NCBI RefSeq assembly: GCF_022271435.1
Contig: NZ_JAFIQY010000004.1
Location: 248,001-312,000, forward strand
Direction of reading: 5' to 3'
Source: Streptomyces monomycini
Lineage (GTDB): Bacteria; Actinomycetota; Actinomycetes; Streptomycetales; Streptomycetaceae
Length of the DNA stretch: 64,000 nucleotides
This document shows positions 37,843 through 46,702 of this stretch, in pieces. The notes below the pieces were generated by a model that was given only the letters and a program-made list of their open reading frames with translations, did no database searches and was not told the origin of the DNA. The position numbers were made by a program, and so were the translations under genes. Positions within the stretch are counted from its first letter, which is position 1. The number at the start of each line of letters is the position of its first letter.

Positions 37843-38272
37843 TCTCGTTGTCTCTCGCTGTTCGCGACACACCTTCGACACACAGCCCCGACTGCCGCTC
37901 GTCGGCTGCACCAGAGCTACACCGCGCCACATCATTCTCGGCGTGAGCGCCCTTAAAGCGGGGCCATCAGTGCACCCGTGATATCGCCGATAAATACCTC
38001 TGGGAAGTTGCCAACCCTTCGGGCCTCAGCGATCGGCACGCCAGCCTTCCAGGACCCGAAGGGCTGCCCGAGCACTACTCGTGCCGCAGGAAGCATGAGG
38101 CGTGATCCATCGACCACCGCGGCACCGCTGCCCGCCCCTCGCTGCGTCACTTGGCGCCAGAGCCGCCTGCCCAGTTCGGGTGGGAGGTGTCGCGTTTCCG
38201 CTCGACACGTCAGTCCCCGGCGCCACGGTGGACGCAGCCCCCCCCCCGCGCCCCCTTCCCGAAAAGCCGACC

Positions 38273-38452
38273 GTGTCGCATAGCACCACTCCCGCACCAG
38301 CACCAGCAGAACACCCCGCCGACCATCTTGTGAACTTCCTCAGCCGGGTCTCCCGCGCACTCCGGAACTTGGCCGACTCGGCTGACCACGCGACAAAGAC
38401 GGTGCAGGCAGCGGAGGCGGCACGGCGAAGCTCAAACAACACACCCAGCTAG
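38273..38452 (+). CDS. Possible small hypothetical protein
   Basis: A 59-codon frame from GTG at 38273 giving an amphipathic helix-like product (HLVNFLSRVSRALRNLADSA). The ribosome site is weak and I know no homologue. It may be a small island protein or chance. Confidence 0.25.
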   Translation: MSHSTTPAPAPAEHPADHLVNFLSRVSRALRNLADSADHATKTVQAAEAARRSSNNTPS

Positions 38453-39002
38453 GCCAGCAGACTCCGCTTCCGTGGCCAACTCGGCCCCGGCCAAAGGTGT
38501 GGCAGTCGGCCATCAAGCTGCCCGGAGCAACGACACCCCGACCAGAGCCCGACGCAGCCGAGCGGCATCGATTCGGCCCTGGCCAGCCTGCGGTAGAGGG
38601 CATGTGTCCACTCCGGTGCTCGGGGACGGAGGCCAGGCCCACGAGCGTGTGGACCTGGCCGACCGTGCACAGCAACGCGTCACACAGCTCGAATAGGGCA
38701 TCGCGCGAAAGCAGGCAGGAGTACAACTCGGTCCGCCATGCCGTCACCGCTGCGAACACGGCCTTGCACCCCGTGTTCAACCCGTTCCACGATCTGTCCT
38801 CCACGCGCCACGGCCACCTCTCCTCGCAGGATCAGGCCCGGCCTCACGGAAACGCCATGAACAGGGAAAGCCCTGAACAAAGTCAAGCCCGTGCGGCGGC
38901 AGACCGAAACATCAAGCTCAGCTCCGAGCAGCGCACCCCGCGGGCCTCCGATGTCAGTGCGGCGGGATACCGTCCTCATCACGCCCAGGTGAGGGGAGAA
39001 CC

Positions 39003-42000
39003 ATGGCAAGGAACGCCCGGGCCAAGCAGCTGCGGGAGTACGGCCGGTCCGTGCTGGAGGGGGCCCGATCGGAGCAAGTCCTGCGCATGGCACGGCAGGT
39101 GAACGCCGCGACGTACACGAGTGCGCGGGAGTACGCCGGCCGCTCGCTCTTCGAATTGTTGCAGAACGGCTACGACGCACATCCCAAGGACCGCCGCGAC
39201 GGACGGGTCCACGTCCTGCTGGACGAGGCGGAGGGCGAGTGGGGGACGTTGTACGTCGCCAACGGCGGCACGCCCTTCACCTGGCTGGACGTCGTGCGGG
39301 TCTGCGAGCTCGCACAGAGCTCGAAGGAGGTCGGCGAAGGCATCGGGAACAAGGGCGTGGGGTTCCGCAGCATCCTGCTGATCAGCGACGCGCCCGAGAT
39401 CTACAGCGCAGACCCCGACAACCCGCTCGGCCCGGGATTGGACGGGTACTGCTTCCGCTTCGCGCAGAAGGACGATGTGGAGGAGTTCCTCGCCGGTGAG
39501 GACAACGCCCACGAGGTGGCCGCCAGGTATCCGCCGCTCCAGGCCCCCCTACCGCTGGACGACATGCCCGCGACCTGTCGACGGCTCGCCGCCCAAGGCT
39601 ACGTGACCATCGTCCGGCTACCCTTGCTGAACGAGGCCGCCCGGGCCGAGGTCCGGCTGCGGATGCGCAAGCTCGCAGGGGCGAAGGTACCCGTGATGCT
39701 GTTCCTCAACCGGCTCGCCAGCCTGACGCTGGAACGGCGGGCCGCCGGTGGCGAGGGGGGCGAGTTGAACGACCGCCACGAGGCGCACGAGCGGCACGAG
39801 CTGACCCGCTCCGAGGAGCGCTTCGCGGTGGCGCAGGACAGCGCCGTCCACGGATTCCCCGTCACCTGCGCGACCGTGGACCTGGGGCCGCCCGGCACCT
39901 TTCTCGTAGCCCAGGGCACCGTGGAAAAGGAACGGCTGAACAGCACGCTCGCCGAGGCCGTGACTTCCGGGCTCCTCGACGACACGTGGCAGGAGTGGAA
40001 ACAACCCGCCGTCGTCGAGGTCGCGCTCCCGCTGCCCGCCCCGCGCCGACCGCGACGCGGGCAGATCTACACCTTCCTGCCGATGGGCGAGGACCAGGCC
40101 GCCCCCTTACCGGGGCACGTGAACGCCCCGTTCTTCACCAAGCTCGACCGCACCGGGCTTCCCTCCGACAACCCCCTCAACATGCTGCTGCTCGACGCGG
40201 TCGCCGAGACCTGTCTAACGGCCGCCGCGATACTGCGTACCATGCCCGAGCCGTCCATGCGGCAGCTGGCCGTGGAATTGGTGAGCTGGGAGAGTGAGAA
40301 GGGCTCGGCGGGGCGGCTCCGCACGGCGGCTCTGCGCGTGCACGGGAGCGAACTCGCCGACGTACCGCTCGTGCCCGTCCTCACCGCGGACGGCGCCCCA
40401 CCGGAGGCGGGCTGGGCCCCGCCCCGGAGCGCGATCCTGTGGCCGGACCTTGACCTGAGCATCCTCACTGCACACCGCGCGCATGAGGCCGGGATCGTGG
40501 TGGCGGATCCCGAGATCGGTGGCGACCGGCTGAAACGGCTGGCCACCCTGTGCAAGGTTCTCGCGTGCCCGTGGGAGCCGAGCCCGGAGATCCTCGCCGA
40601 GTACGTGGAACGGATCGTCGGGGGCCTTCCCGTCCCCCGGCGCGGTGAGTCCCCCACGCAGTGGAGCGCGCTGTACGAGGACCTGGCCGACCTCTTCGAG
40701 GACGACGGGCACGTTCTGCAGGGCAGGCAGTTGCTGCTCGCGGAGGACTGCACACGGCAGCACACCAACCGTCCCCCCGACAGGACGGGTACGGCCACAA
40801 GTGCACGTACCCAAGGCAAGGCGAGCGGTCAGGGTGCCCGCCACGAGGCGTTCTTCCAGCCGATGCGTACGGAGGCGAACCAGACCAAGGCGCCGGCCGT
40901 CCCCGCTTTGCTCGGCAAGCGATTATTCTCCCTGCACCCGGGGCTGGTCTGGAGGGACCGCGGCGAGCGTACGCGCGGACGGTCCGCCCGCGCCTTCCTC
41001 GAACAGGAGGGGCTCGTCCGGCCGTACGACACGAGGGGCCTGCTGGACCACGTACGGCAGGTGCTCAGCACGAGCACCGATCAGCGGCTGCGGCTTCGTA
41101 CCCTGCGGTTCGTCTTCCGGCTGTGGCAGCCGCGACGTTCACTGGGCGGAACGGAGATCTCCTCGCTCGGACTGTACGTACCGTCGGCGGACGGCCGACT
41201 GATCAGGGCAAGCGGCGCCGTCTTCGGCCGGGGCTGGGGCCACGCATCCGTCGGTGAGGACCTGGCGGCGGTGGTCACCGCCGGGCAGGACGTGTCCAAG
41301 AGCCTCAAGGCGATCGCCGGACGCCTCCTTGCCGCGCCCGAGAAGTTTGCCAAGCGGGGCGAGACCGAGGAGTGGCGGGCGTTCCTGCTGGAGGTCGGGG
41401 TGACCGACGGGCTGGCCCCGGTCAGGTCCTCCGCAGCCTCGACCTGGGTAGAGCAAGGCCGGGAGCTCAGCGCTCTGCGGCTGGTCCATATGGCGAAGGT
41501 GTCGGCCGAGGTGCAGGAGCAGTGGGAGCCGTACGTCCGCTGGCCCGGTGTCTACTACCCCCGGACGCCATACCAGGGAACTCCCGCCTGGCGGCTCCCC
41601 GGCCAGGACGTCGTCGCACGCCTCGGGCAGGAGGCCCGGCTGGCGTACGCACGGCTCATCCTGCACGGCCTGGCCAACTGGGAGGACGCGAAATTCGCCA
41701 GCCTCTGGACCAGTGCGGGCAGCCAGAGTTCGATGGACAGGGAACGGGTCCCGACCCCGCTCGGCGCCTTCGTCCGGGAGCAGCCGTGGCTCCCGGTGCG
41801 GGACCGCGACCGGGCCGTCCGGTTCGTCCGGCCGGCCGACGCCTGGCACTGCCCGCCCGGGCTGGAGGAGGAGCCTTCCTACGCGCCGGCCGTCGACCAT
41901 CGGCTGCGCCACCTCCTGGAACGCGGAAAGGCGGGCGACCGCCTGCGGGAGATGCGGCTGCCGACCTGGGACGACCCCCGGGACAGCGCCCGCCTCATCG

Positions 42001-43502
42001 CCGCGCTGGGACGGCTCGCGGCGGAGGGCGCGCTGGGGGCCGAGGACCGGCCCGCAGCGCAGCGCGCCAACGAACGCGCCTGGGGACACCTCGTACGGCG
42101 GTCCCATCCCGCACTGCCCGAGGGCGCCAGTCTGCTCGCTGAGTCCGGGGACCGGCTGATCAGCGTACCGCTGTCCGCCCTGGACGGCGGGGAGAGCGAT
42201 GGCGATGGTGATGCCGGGACCGTGCTCTACATCAGCGGTGAACGCGACGGCCTGACGCCCCTGCTGATACGGGAGATGGCGCGCCCCCTGCTCACCCTTC
42301 CCGGTGTCTCGGCGAAGGCCGCCGAGCTGCTGGCGGCCGAACACTCCGCCACCGTCCGGCACACCGACGACCTGATGTTCACGGTGACCGTGGACGGCAC
42401 ACGGGTTAACCCCGCGGCCATGGGAGAGCCACTGGTCCAGCAGCTGCCCTGGCTCACGCTGGCCGTGGGTGTCCTCTGCGACCACCTGGCGCGCGGCCCC
42501 CGGGCGAGCGAGGCCGAGCTGAGCAAGCTGGCGTCCCTGGTCCGGAGCATACGTCTGCACCGCTACCGCTCCTGGGACATCGAGCTCGACGGCCAGCCCG
42601 TGACATTGCCGGGCCGCCTCGGCGGAGTGCTGCCGCTGCCCGATCCGAAGCATCCGCTCGTACTCACCCCGGCAGGTGAGCCGGGCTGGCCCGAGACCAC
42701 CCGCATCGTGATGGCGGTCGCCGAGCTGCTGGGACGGCGCGATTTCGGCGACCGGCTGCGCCTCGCCGCCCACCAGCTCGCCTCCCGACACGCCGACCTG
42801 CGCGACCCGGGCCAGGAGGAGCTGGCCGACGCCCTGGAAGTCACAGCCCACCAGGTCGAGGAGACGAGCCGCCGAATCGACGGGGCCATCGGCGTGGTCC
42901 TGGAGCGCTGCCGGCCCTTCCTCGTCCACCTGCTTGGCTCCGAGACGGCGAACTCGCTGTTCCTGCCGCCGCCGGGCGACATCCGGGAGCTCCAGACCCA
43001 CCTCGCAAAGTACGCCGCCGAGCTCCCGGTCCCCGTATCCGAGTTCATCGCCAGGGCCCGCGCGGCCGGCGGTACGGACGAACTGCGGCGCGTCCTGGGC
43101 ATCGGATTCGCCGAGCTGAACGACACGCTGCGCGCGATGAGCCCGCCCCTGGACCCGGTCAGCCACGCCGCCGAGCACGAAGAGGCGCTCCGCACCTATC
43201 TGGGCCTGCGCAAGAAGGAGCTCGTCAACCGGCTGCGCTGGGCAGTGCTGGAGGACTTTGACGCGCGCCGTCCGATGCCCGACTGGCCCTCGGTCCGGGC
43301 GCTGGACTGGATCACCGCGCCGGAGGCATGGGCGTACACCATGGACACGGCCGACACAGGGATCCTGGAGGCGCATGTGGAGGTGCAGCTGGCGCTGCGC
43401 CTGGGCCGCTCGGTGCCGTTGCCCCGGTCGGGCGAACGCCTGCCTGCCTCCGACCAGGTACGCGGGCGCGAACTTCCGTACGATCACCAGTCTGGCCGCT
43501 GA
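39003..43502 (+). CDS. Giant sacsin/Hsp90-like (GHKL) ATPase, NO VEIN-type (main frame)
   Basis: A 1499-codon frame, strong start: ATG at 39003 after GGGGAG. The N-terminal 250 residues are a GHKL ATPase of the sacsin/Hsp90 class. The N box is ELLQNGYDA (Glu51, Asn55, Asp58), the next loop VANGGTPFTWLDVV with SSKE, and the G2 box GIGNKGVGFRS near residue 115. The middle 1200 residues are not recognised. The protein loses homology-like character after about 43450, where the DUF3883 domain continues in another frame (43456-44427). The intact protein would be about 1800 residues. Hsp90-like ATPase plus DUF3883 architecture is shared with plant NO VEIN. The location next to a type I restriction system suggests defence; no biochemical function is known to me. 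Confidence 0.8.
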   Translation: MARNARAKQLREYGRSVLEGARSEQVLRMARQVNAATYTSAREYAGRSLFELLQNGYDAHPKDRRDGRVHVLLDEAEGEWGTLYVANGGTPFTWLDVVRVCELAQSSKEVGEGIGNKGVGFRSILLISDAPEIYSADPDNPLGPGLDGYCFRFAQKDDVEEFLAGEDNAHEVAARYPPLQAPLPLDDMPATCRRLAAQGYVTIVRLPLLNEAARAEVRLRMRKLAGAKVPVMLFLNRLASLTLERRAAGGEGGELNDRHEAHERHELTRSEERFAVAQDSAVHGFPVTCATVDLGPPGTFLVAQGTVEKERLNSTLAEAVTSGLLDDTWQEWKQPAVVEVALPLPAPRRPRRGQIYTFLPMGEDQAAPLPGHVNAPFFTKLDRTGLPSDNPLNMLLLDAVAETCLTAAAILRTMPEPSMRQLAVELVSWESEKGSAGRLRTAALRVHGSELADVPLVPVLTADGAPPEAGWAPPRSAILWPDLDLSILTAHRAHEAGIVVADPEIGGDRLKRLATLCKVLACPWEPSPEILAEYVERIVGGLPVPRRGESPTQWSALYEDLADLFEDDGHVLQGRQLLLAEDCTRQHTNRPPDRTGTATSARTQGKASGQGARHEAFFQPMRTEANQTKAPAVPALLGKRLFSLHPGLVWRDRGERTRGRSARAFLEQEGLVRPYDTRGLLDHVRQVLSTSTDQRLRLRTLRFVFRLWQPRRSLGGTEISSLGLYVPSADGRLIRASGAVFGRGWGHASVGEDLAAVVTAGQDVSKSLKAIAGRLLAAPEKFAKRGETEEWRAFLLEVGVTDGLAPVRSSAASTWVEQGRELSALRLVHMAKVSAEVQEQWEPYVRWPGVYYPRTPYQGTPAWRLPGQDVVARLGQEARLAYARLILHGLANWEDAKFASLWTSAGSQSSMDRERVPTPLGAFVREQPWLPVRDRDRAVRFVRPADAWHCPPGLEEEPSYAPAVDHRLRHLLERGKAGDRLREMRLPTWDDPRDSARLIAALGRLAAEGALGAEDRPAAQRANERAWGHLVRRSHPALPEGASLLAESGDRLISVPLSALDGGESDGDGDAGTVLYISGERDGLTPLLIREMARPLLTLPGVSAKAAELLAAEHSATVRHTDDLMFTVTVDGTRVNPAAMGEPLVQQLPWLTLAVGVLCDHLARGPRASEAELSKLASLVRSIRLHRYRSWDIELDGQPVTLPGRLGGVLPLPDPKHPLVLTPAGEPGWPETTRIVMAVAELLGRRDFGDRLRLAAHQLASRHADLRDPGQEELADALEVTAHQVEETSRRIDGAIGVVLERCRPFLVHLLGSETANSLFLPPPGDIRELQTHLAKYAAELPVPVSEFIARARAAGGTDELRRVLGIGFAELNDTLRAMSPPLDPVSHAAEHEEALRTYLGLRKKELVNRLRWAVLEDFDARRPMPDWPSVRALDWITAPEAWAYTMDTADTGILEAHVEVQLALRLGRSVPLPRSGERLPASDQVRGRELPYDHQSGR

Positions 43503-44427
43503 ACTCGTGGTGCTGGTCAGGGCGGCCGGACACCCGTTGCCGGCGGCCCTGACCGGAGCCGAGCCCGCCCAGGAGGTCACCGCCCAACTGGAGGCTGCGG
43601 GCGCGCTGGACTTCCGACCCCTGTCCCCCACCGATGTCGTCGGCTGGCTGGCGGCCCTCGGCCAGTGGCCTGACGGGATGGCGGTGGCGACGGATCCCGA
43701 ACGGCATGGGCTGTCCGAGGCCGACCTGAAACGGGTGCGCGACGCGGCGGAACACGAGCGCCACGAGCGGGAGCGCAAACGGCGGTCGATCTCCGTCGGC
43801 GGCCGCGACTTCGACGTGTACTCCGGCGACTTCACCGCACTCACCCGCGAGCTCGACCGGATCCTGCAGAGCGGCTCGGCGCCGGGCATCACCACCGCCG
43901 GGCCCCTCCGCTTCACAGACCCCCGTCCCCAGGCCGAGCGCACCCGGGCCGCCGGTCGCACGCGCGGGCGACAGTACGGGGACGGCGCGGACAGCGGGCT
44001 GACCAACGCCCAGCGGGAGGCCATCGGGTACGTCGGCGAGTGGTACGCGTACCAGTGGCTGTGTGCGCGCTACCCGGACCGCCTGGACGAAACCTGCTGG
44101 GTGTCGAGCAATCGCCGCAAAGCCTTCCCCGGCCCGTCCGGCGACGACAACCTCGGCTTCGACTTCCGGATCGGCTCCGGCAGCCGGCCCTACCTGTACG
44201 AGGTGAAGGCGACCCGGAGCGAAGGCGGCCGCTTCGAGCTGGGAAGCAGCGAGGTCCGCGCGGCCCGCCAGCACGCAGGCAACGACCACTGGCGCCTCCT
44301 GGTGGTCACCCACGCCCTCACCCCTCACAAGATGGCCATCCAGGTGCTTCCCAACCCCTACGGAAAGCGCGGCCGGGGCCGCTACCGCGAGGAGGGCGGG
44401 GCACTGTACTTCTCGTACCTGCTGTGA
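43456..44427 (+). pseudogene. Frame-shifted C-terminal DUF3883 (PD-(D/E)XK-like) part of the giant ATPase
   Basis: This continues the upstream ATPase gene after a one-base shift between about 43440 and 43465. It has no start of its own. A linker rich in Glu/Arg (ERHERERKRRS) leads into DUF3883: AIGYVGEWYAYQWLCARYP, then GFDFRIGS with Asp at 44161 and LYEVKAT with Glu at 44200 and Lys at 44206. That spacing is the PD-(D/E)XK nuclease pattern. Coding character is strong to the stop, so the break is recent, a sequencing error, or a programmed shift. If real, the main product lacks its putative nuclease. Confidence 0.75.
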
Positions 44428-44839
44428 CCTTGACGTTCAACTCCATGTCGAAGCTGGTAACGGCTGTCCTCAGTGACCTCCACGAGTGCTTCCCTGCCAT
44501 TGCGATTGCCCCTACAACCGCCGATCACACAAGACATAAGCCGACCGCCAATCCCCCGGCGCCAGGCTGCAGGATGCTCATCACCGGCTGCGAACCATTC
44601 GAGCAGTGCGCTTGCCGTTCATTCTGGTCAGACCGTCGATCCACTCGCATGCCCTGTACGGAGCAGAAAGAGCGGCTCCTGCCCATGGGAGTTCTCTGGG
44701 ACTTTCCTGGGACTTCCGGCCGCATCAGCCAGTACGAACGTGAAACAACCGAAAGGACATTCATGCAGGTCAACGACCTGCAACCGCCAGGCATCGCAGG
44801 TCACGGAGCCGTCTGGTCTCTTCCAGGACATCTGACGCA
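44428..44839. other. Right-end non-coding region of the island
   Basis: No gene is evident. It contains the iteron triplet ATGGGAGTT (44685), CTGGGACTT (44696) and CTGGGACTT (44707), each 11 bases apart, mirroring the left-end pair. Confidence 0.5.
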
Positions 44840-44913
44840 CGAGTGCCGCCGCACCCTTCCCTGACCTGTGGTTCAGCAGGTCAGGGAAGGGTGCGGCGGC
44901 ATCTCTGGGACTT
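44685..44913. other. Right attachment-site region of the island
   Basis: Iterons at 44685, 44696 and 44707 are followed by a perfect 25-bp hairpin (arms 44844-44868 and 44877-44901, 8-base loop) and a further CTGGGACTT at 44905-44913. The part from 44840 to 44913 repeats 28053-28125 with few changes. The perfect stem here compared with the decayed left copy suggests this side keeps the original sequence. The role as attR or attB is inferred. Confidence 0.75.
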
Positions 44914-44916
44914 CAA

Positions 44917-45058
44917 GGAGATGATCGATCCGCCGGCCTCCGGTTCCCCGGAGGCGGAGGAGCGACGCAGGACGTGGAAGCCGTGCTCCCAGGACGGCTC
45001 CCCACACGAGCACCGTCGGCGCTGCCTCCCTCCAGCAGCGCGACCACGCCCGCCGCGG
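44917..45058 (-). pseudogene. Remnant of a second integrase gene beyond the right end
   Basis: This repeats 28306-28448, the part of int around HGFHALRHFFAS, at high identity. Here it reads EHGFHVLRRSSASGEPEAGGSIISL, so the catalytic His is changed. One base is missing next to GVW/EPS, and about 190 bases of the gene's 3' end are deleted against the hairpin. No other part of the gene is present. It implies that a related element once lay in tandem at this site. Confidence 0.8.
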
Positions 45059-45097
45059 ACCACCGCAGGCACGTCGCCCCGGCAGCAGGACCGGCTC

Positions 45098-46513
45098 TCA
45101 GCTGCCGCGGCGTACCCGGGCCGCCCTGCGGGCCTCGGCGAGCTTTCGGGCCTCGCCGGCCTTGCGGGACTTGCCGCCGGTGCCGCGGGAGGCGTCCTTG
45201 CTGGTGCCCAGGCCGCGGAAGGGGGCATTGGTGTTCTTGGCCCGGGGTGCGGCGGGCCCACCGTCGAGCGGGGTGCCGGAGGGGGCCTTGGCCCCGGTGA
45301 TCCGGCTCAGCTCCGCCTCGCCCGAGCGCACCTTGGTGATCGTCGGCTTGATGCCGGCCTCAGCCATCAGGCGGCTCATCTCACTGCGCCCGCCCGAAAG
45401 GACCAGGGTGACGACGCGGCCGGACTCACCGGCCCGCGCGGTGCGGCCCGCGCGGTGCACGTAGTCCTTGGGGTCGGTGGGCGGATCGACGTTGACCACC
45501 AGATCGAGGTCGTCGACGTGCAGGCCACGGGCCGCTACACCGGTCGCCACCAGGACGGTGATCCGGCCGTCCTTGAACTGCGCGAGGGACCGGGTGCGCT
45601 GCGGCTGGGACTTACCGCTGTGCAGGGCCGCGGCAGGCACACCGCTGCTCCGCAGGTGCCGGGTGAGCTGGTCGACCGCGTGCTTGGTGTCCAGGAACAG
45701 CAGGACGCGGCCGTCGCGGGCGGCGATCTCCGTGATGACGGCGTACCGGTCGGGGCCATGGACGACCAGCACATGGTGGTCCATGCTCGTGACCGCGCCT
45801 GCGGACGGGTCGACCGCGTGCTCGGCGGGGTCGTGGAGGTAACGCCGGACCAGTTGGCCGACGTCGCGGTCCAGCGTGGCGGAGAACAGCATCCGCTGGC
45901 CGTCCGGGCGCACCTGGTCGAGCACCTCGGTGACTTGCGGCAAGAAGCCCATGTCACACATCTGGTCAGCCTCGTCGAGGACGGTGATCCGTACCCGTCC
46001 CGGACGGCAGGCGCCGCGCTCGATGAGGTCGCGCAGGCGGCCGGGCGTGGCGACGACGACCTCGGCCCCGTCGCGCAGCGCGGCGGCCTGTCGACTGATC
46101 GACATGCCGCCGACGACCGCGGCCATCCGCAGCCGGAGCGCGTCGGCATACGGCGCGAGCGCTTCGGTGACCTGCTGGGCCAGTTCCCGGGTAGGCACCA
46201 GGATCAGGGCGAGGGGCTGCTTCGGCTCCGCGCGCCGCCCGGCCGTCCGCACCAGCAGCGGCAGCCCGAAAGCGAGAGTCTTGCCCGATCCGGTGCGCCC
46301 GCGCGCCAGGACGTCGCGTCCCGCGAGGGCGTCGGGCAACGTGGCTGCCTGAATCGGGAAGGGCTCGCGCATGCCGCGCTCGGCGAGCGTTCGCTGCACC
46401 TCGACCGGCAGGGCCAGGTCGGCGAAGGAGGCAACGGGGGCCGCCGTCGGGGTGGGACCCACCGGCTGGGCGAGGTCATCGTGCGAGGTGCCGAGGTGGT
46501 CCGGGTGGTTCAT
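45098..46513 (-). CDS. DEAD-box ATP-dependent RNA helicase
   Basis: A 471-residue helicase that unwinds RNA duplexes. Motifs in order: Q motif FPIQAATLPD, Walker A ARGRTGSGKT, PTRELAQQ, TPGRL, DEAD variant LDEADQM, SAT in MLFSATL, then VLLFLDTK, ATGVAARGLHV and HRAGRTARAG. The C-terminal tail of about 90 residues is basic and Gly/Arg/Lys-rich, for RNA binding. ATG at 46513 has GGAAGG upstream. The family (RhlE/CsdA-like) works in cold adaptation and RNA decay. It is the first core-type gene to the right of the island; the 190-base leader upstream has no obvious element. Confidence 0.92.
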   Translation of the reverse strand: MNHPDHLGTSHDDLAQPVGPTPTAAPVASFADLALPVEVQRTLAERGMREPFPIQAATLPDALAGRDVLARGRTGSGKTLAFGLPLLVRTAGRRAEPKQPLALILVPTRELAQQVTEALAPYADALRLRMAAVVGGMSISRQAAALRDGAEVVVATPGRLRDLIERGACRPGRVRITVLDEADQMCDMGFLPQVTEVLDQVRPDGQRMLFSATLDRDVGQLVRRYLHDPAEHAVDPSAGAVTSMDHHVLVVHGPDRYAVITEIAARDGRVLLFLDTKHAVDQLTRHLRSSGVPAAALHSGKSQPQRTRSLAQFKDGRITVLVATGVAARGLHVDDLDLVVNVDPPTDPKDYVHRAGRTARAGESGRVVTLVLSGGRSEMSRLMAEAGIKPTITKVRSGEAELSRITGAKAPSGTPLDGGPAAPRAKNTNAPFRGLGTSKDASRGTGGKSRKAGEARKLAEARRAARVRRGS

Positions 46514-46702
46514 GAAGAGCCTTCCGCGTGCGGGACGTACCGAGGGAAGGCCCGGCAGGAAATGAGCGGCCGACGCACAAGGGAAACCAGGCGGAATCAC
46601 CGACCGCCCCAGCCCTCTCGTCACCACCACTCAAAGACCCGAGGATAACACCAAGTAACCGTACGGCTCACGTGAGGCTGAGCGCTCCGACGAGGTCGGC
46701 GA

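Larger units (their letters stand above)
37470..39002. other. Mostly non-coding junction between the restriction cassette and the large ATPase gene
   Basis: This 1.5-kb stretch holds the right tRNA-Arg fragment (37708-37750), a terminator hairpin (37804-37842) and a C-rich run near 38238-38255. Other than the possible small ORF at 38273-38452, I see no credible coding sequence. A ribosome site GGGGAG near 38992 belongs to the next gene. Confidence 0.45.

Noticed and set aside
38497..39102. A 201-codon frame before the giant ATPase gene
   Set aside because: No ribosome site, low-complexity residues and overlap with the well-supported ATPase start.
41139..44024. A 961-codon minus-strand frame opposite the giant ATPase gene
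   Set aside because: No motifs and shadow-type composition; its length only reflects high GC at third positions.
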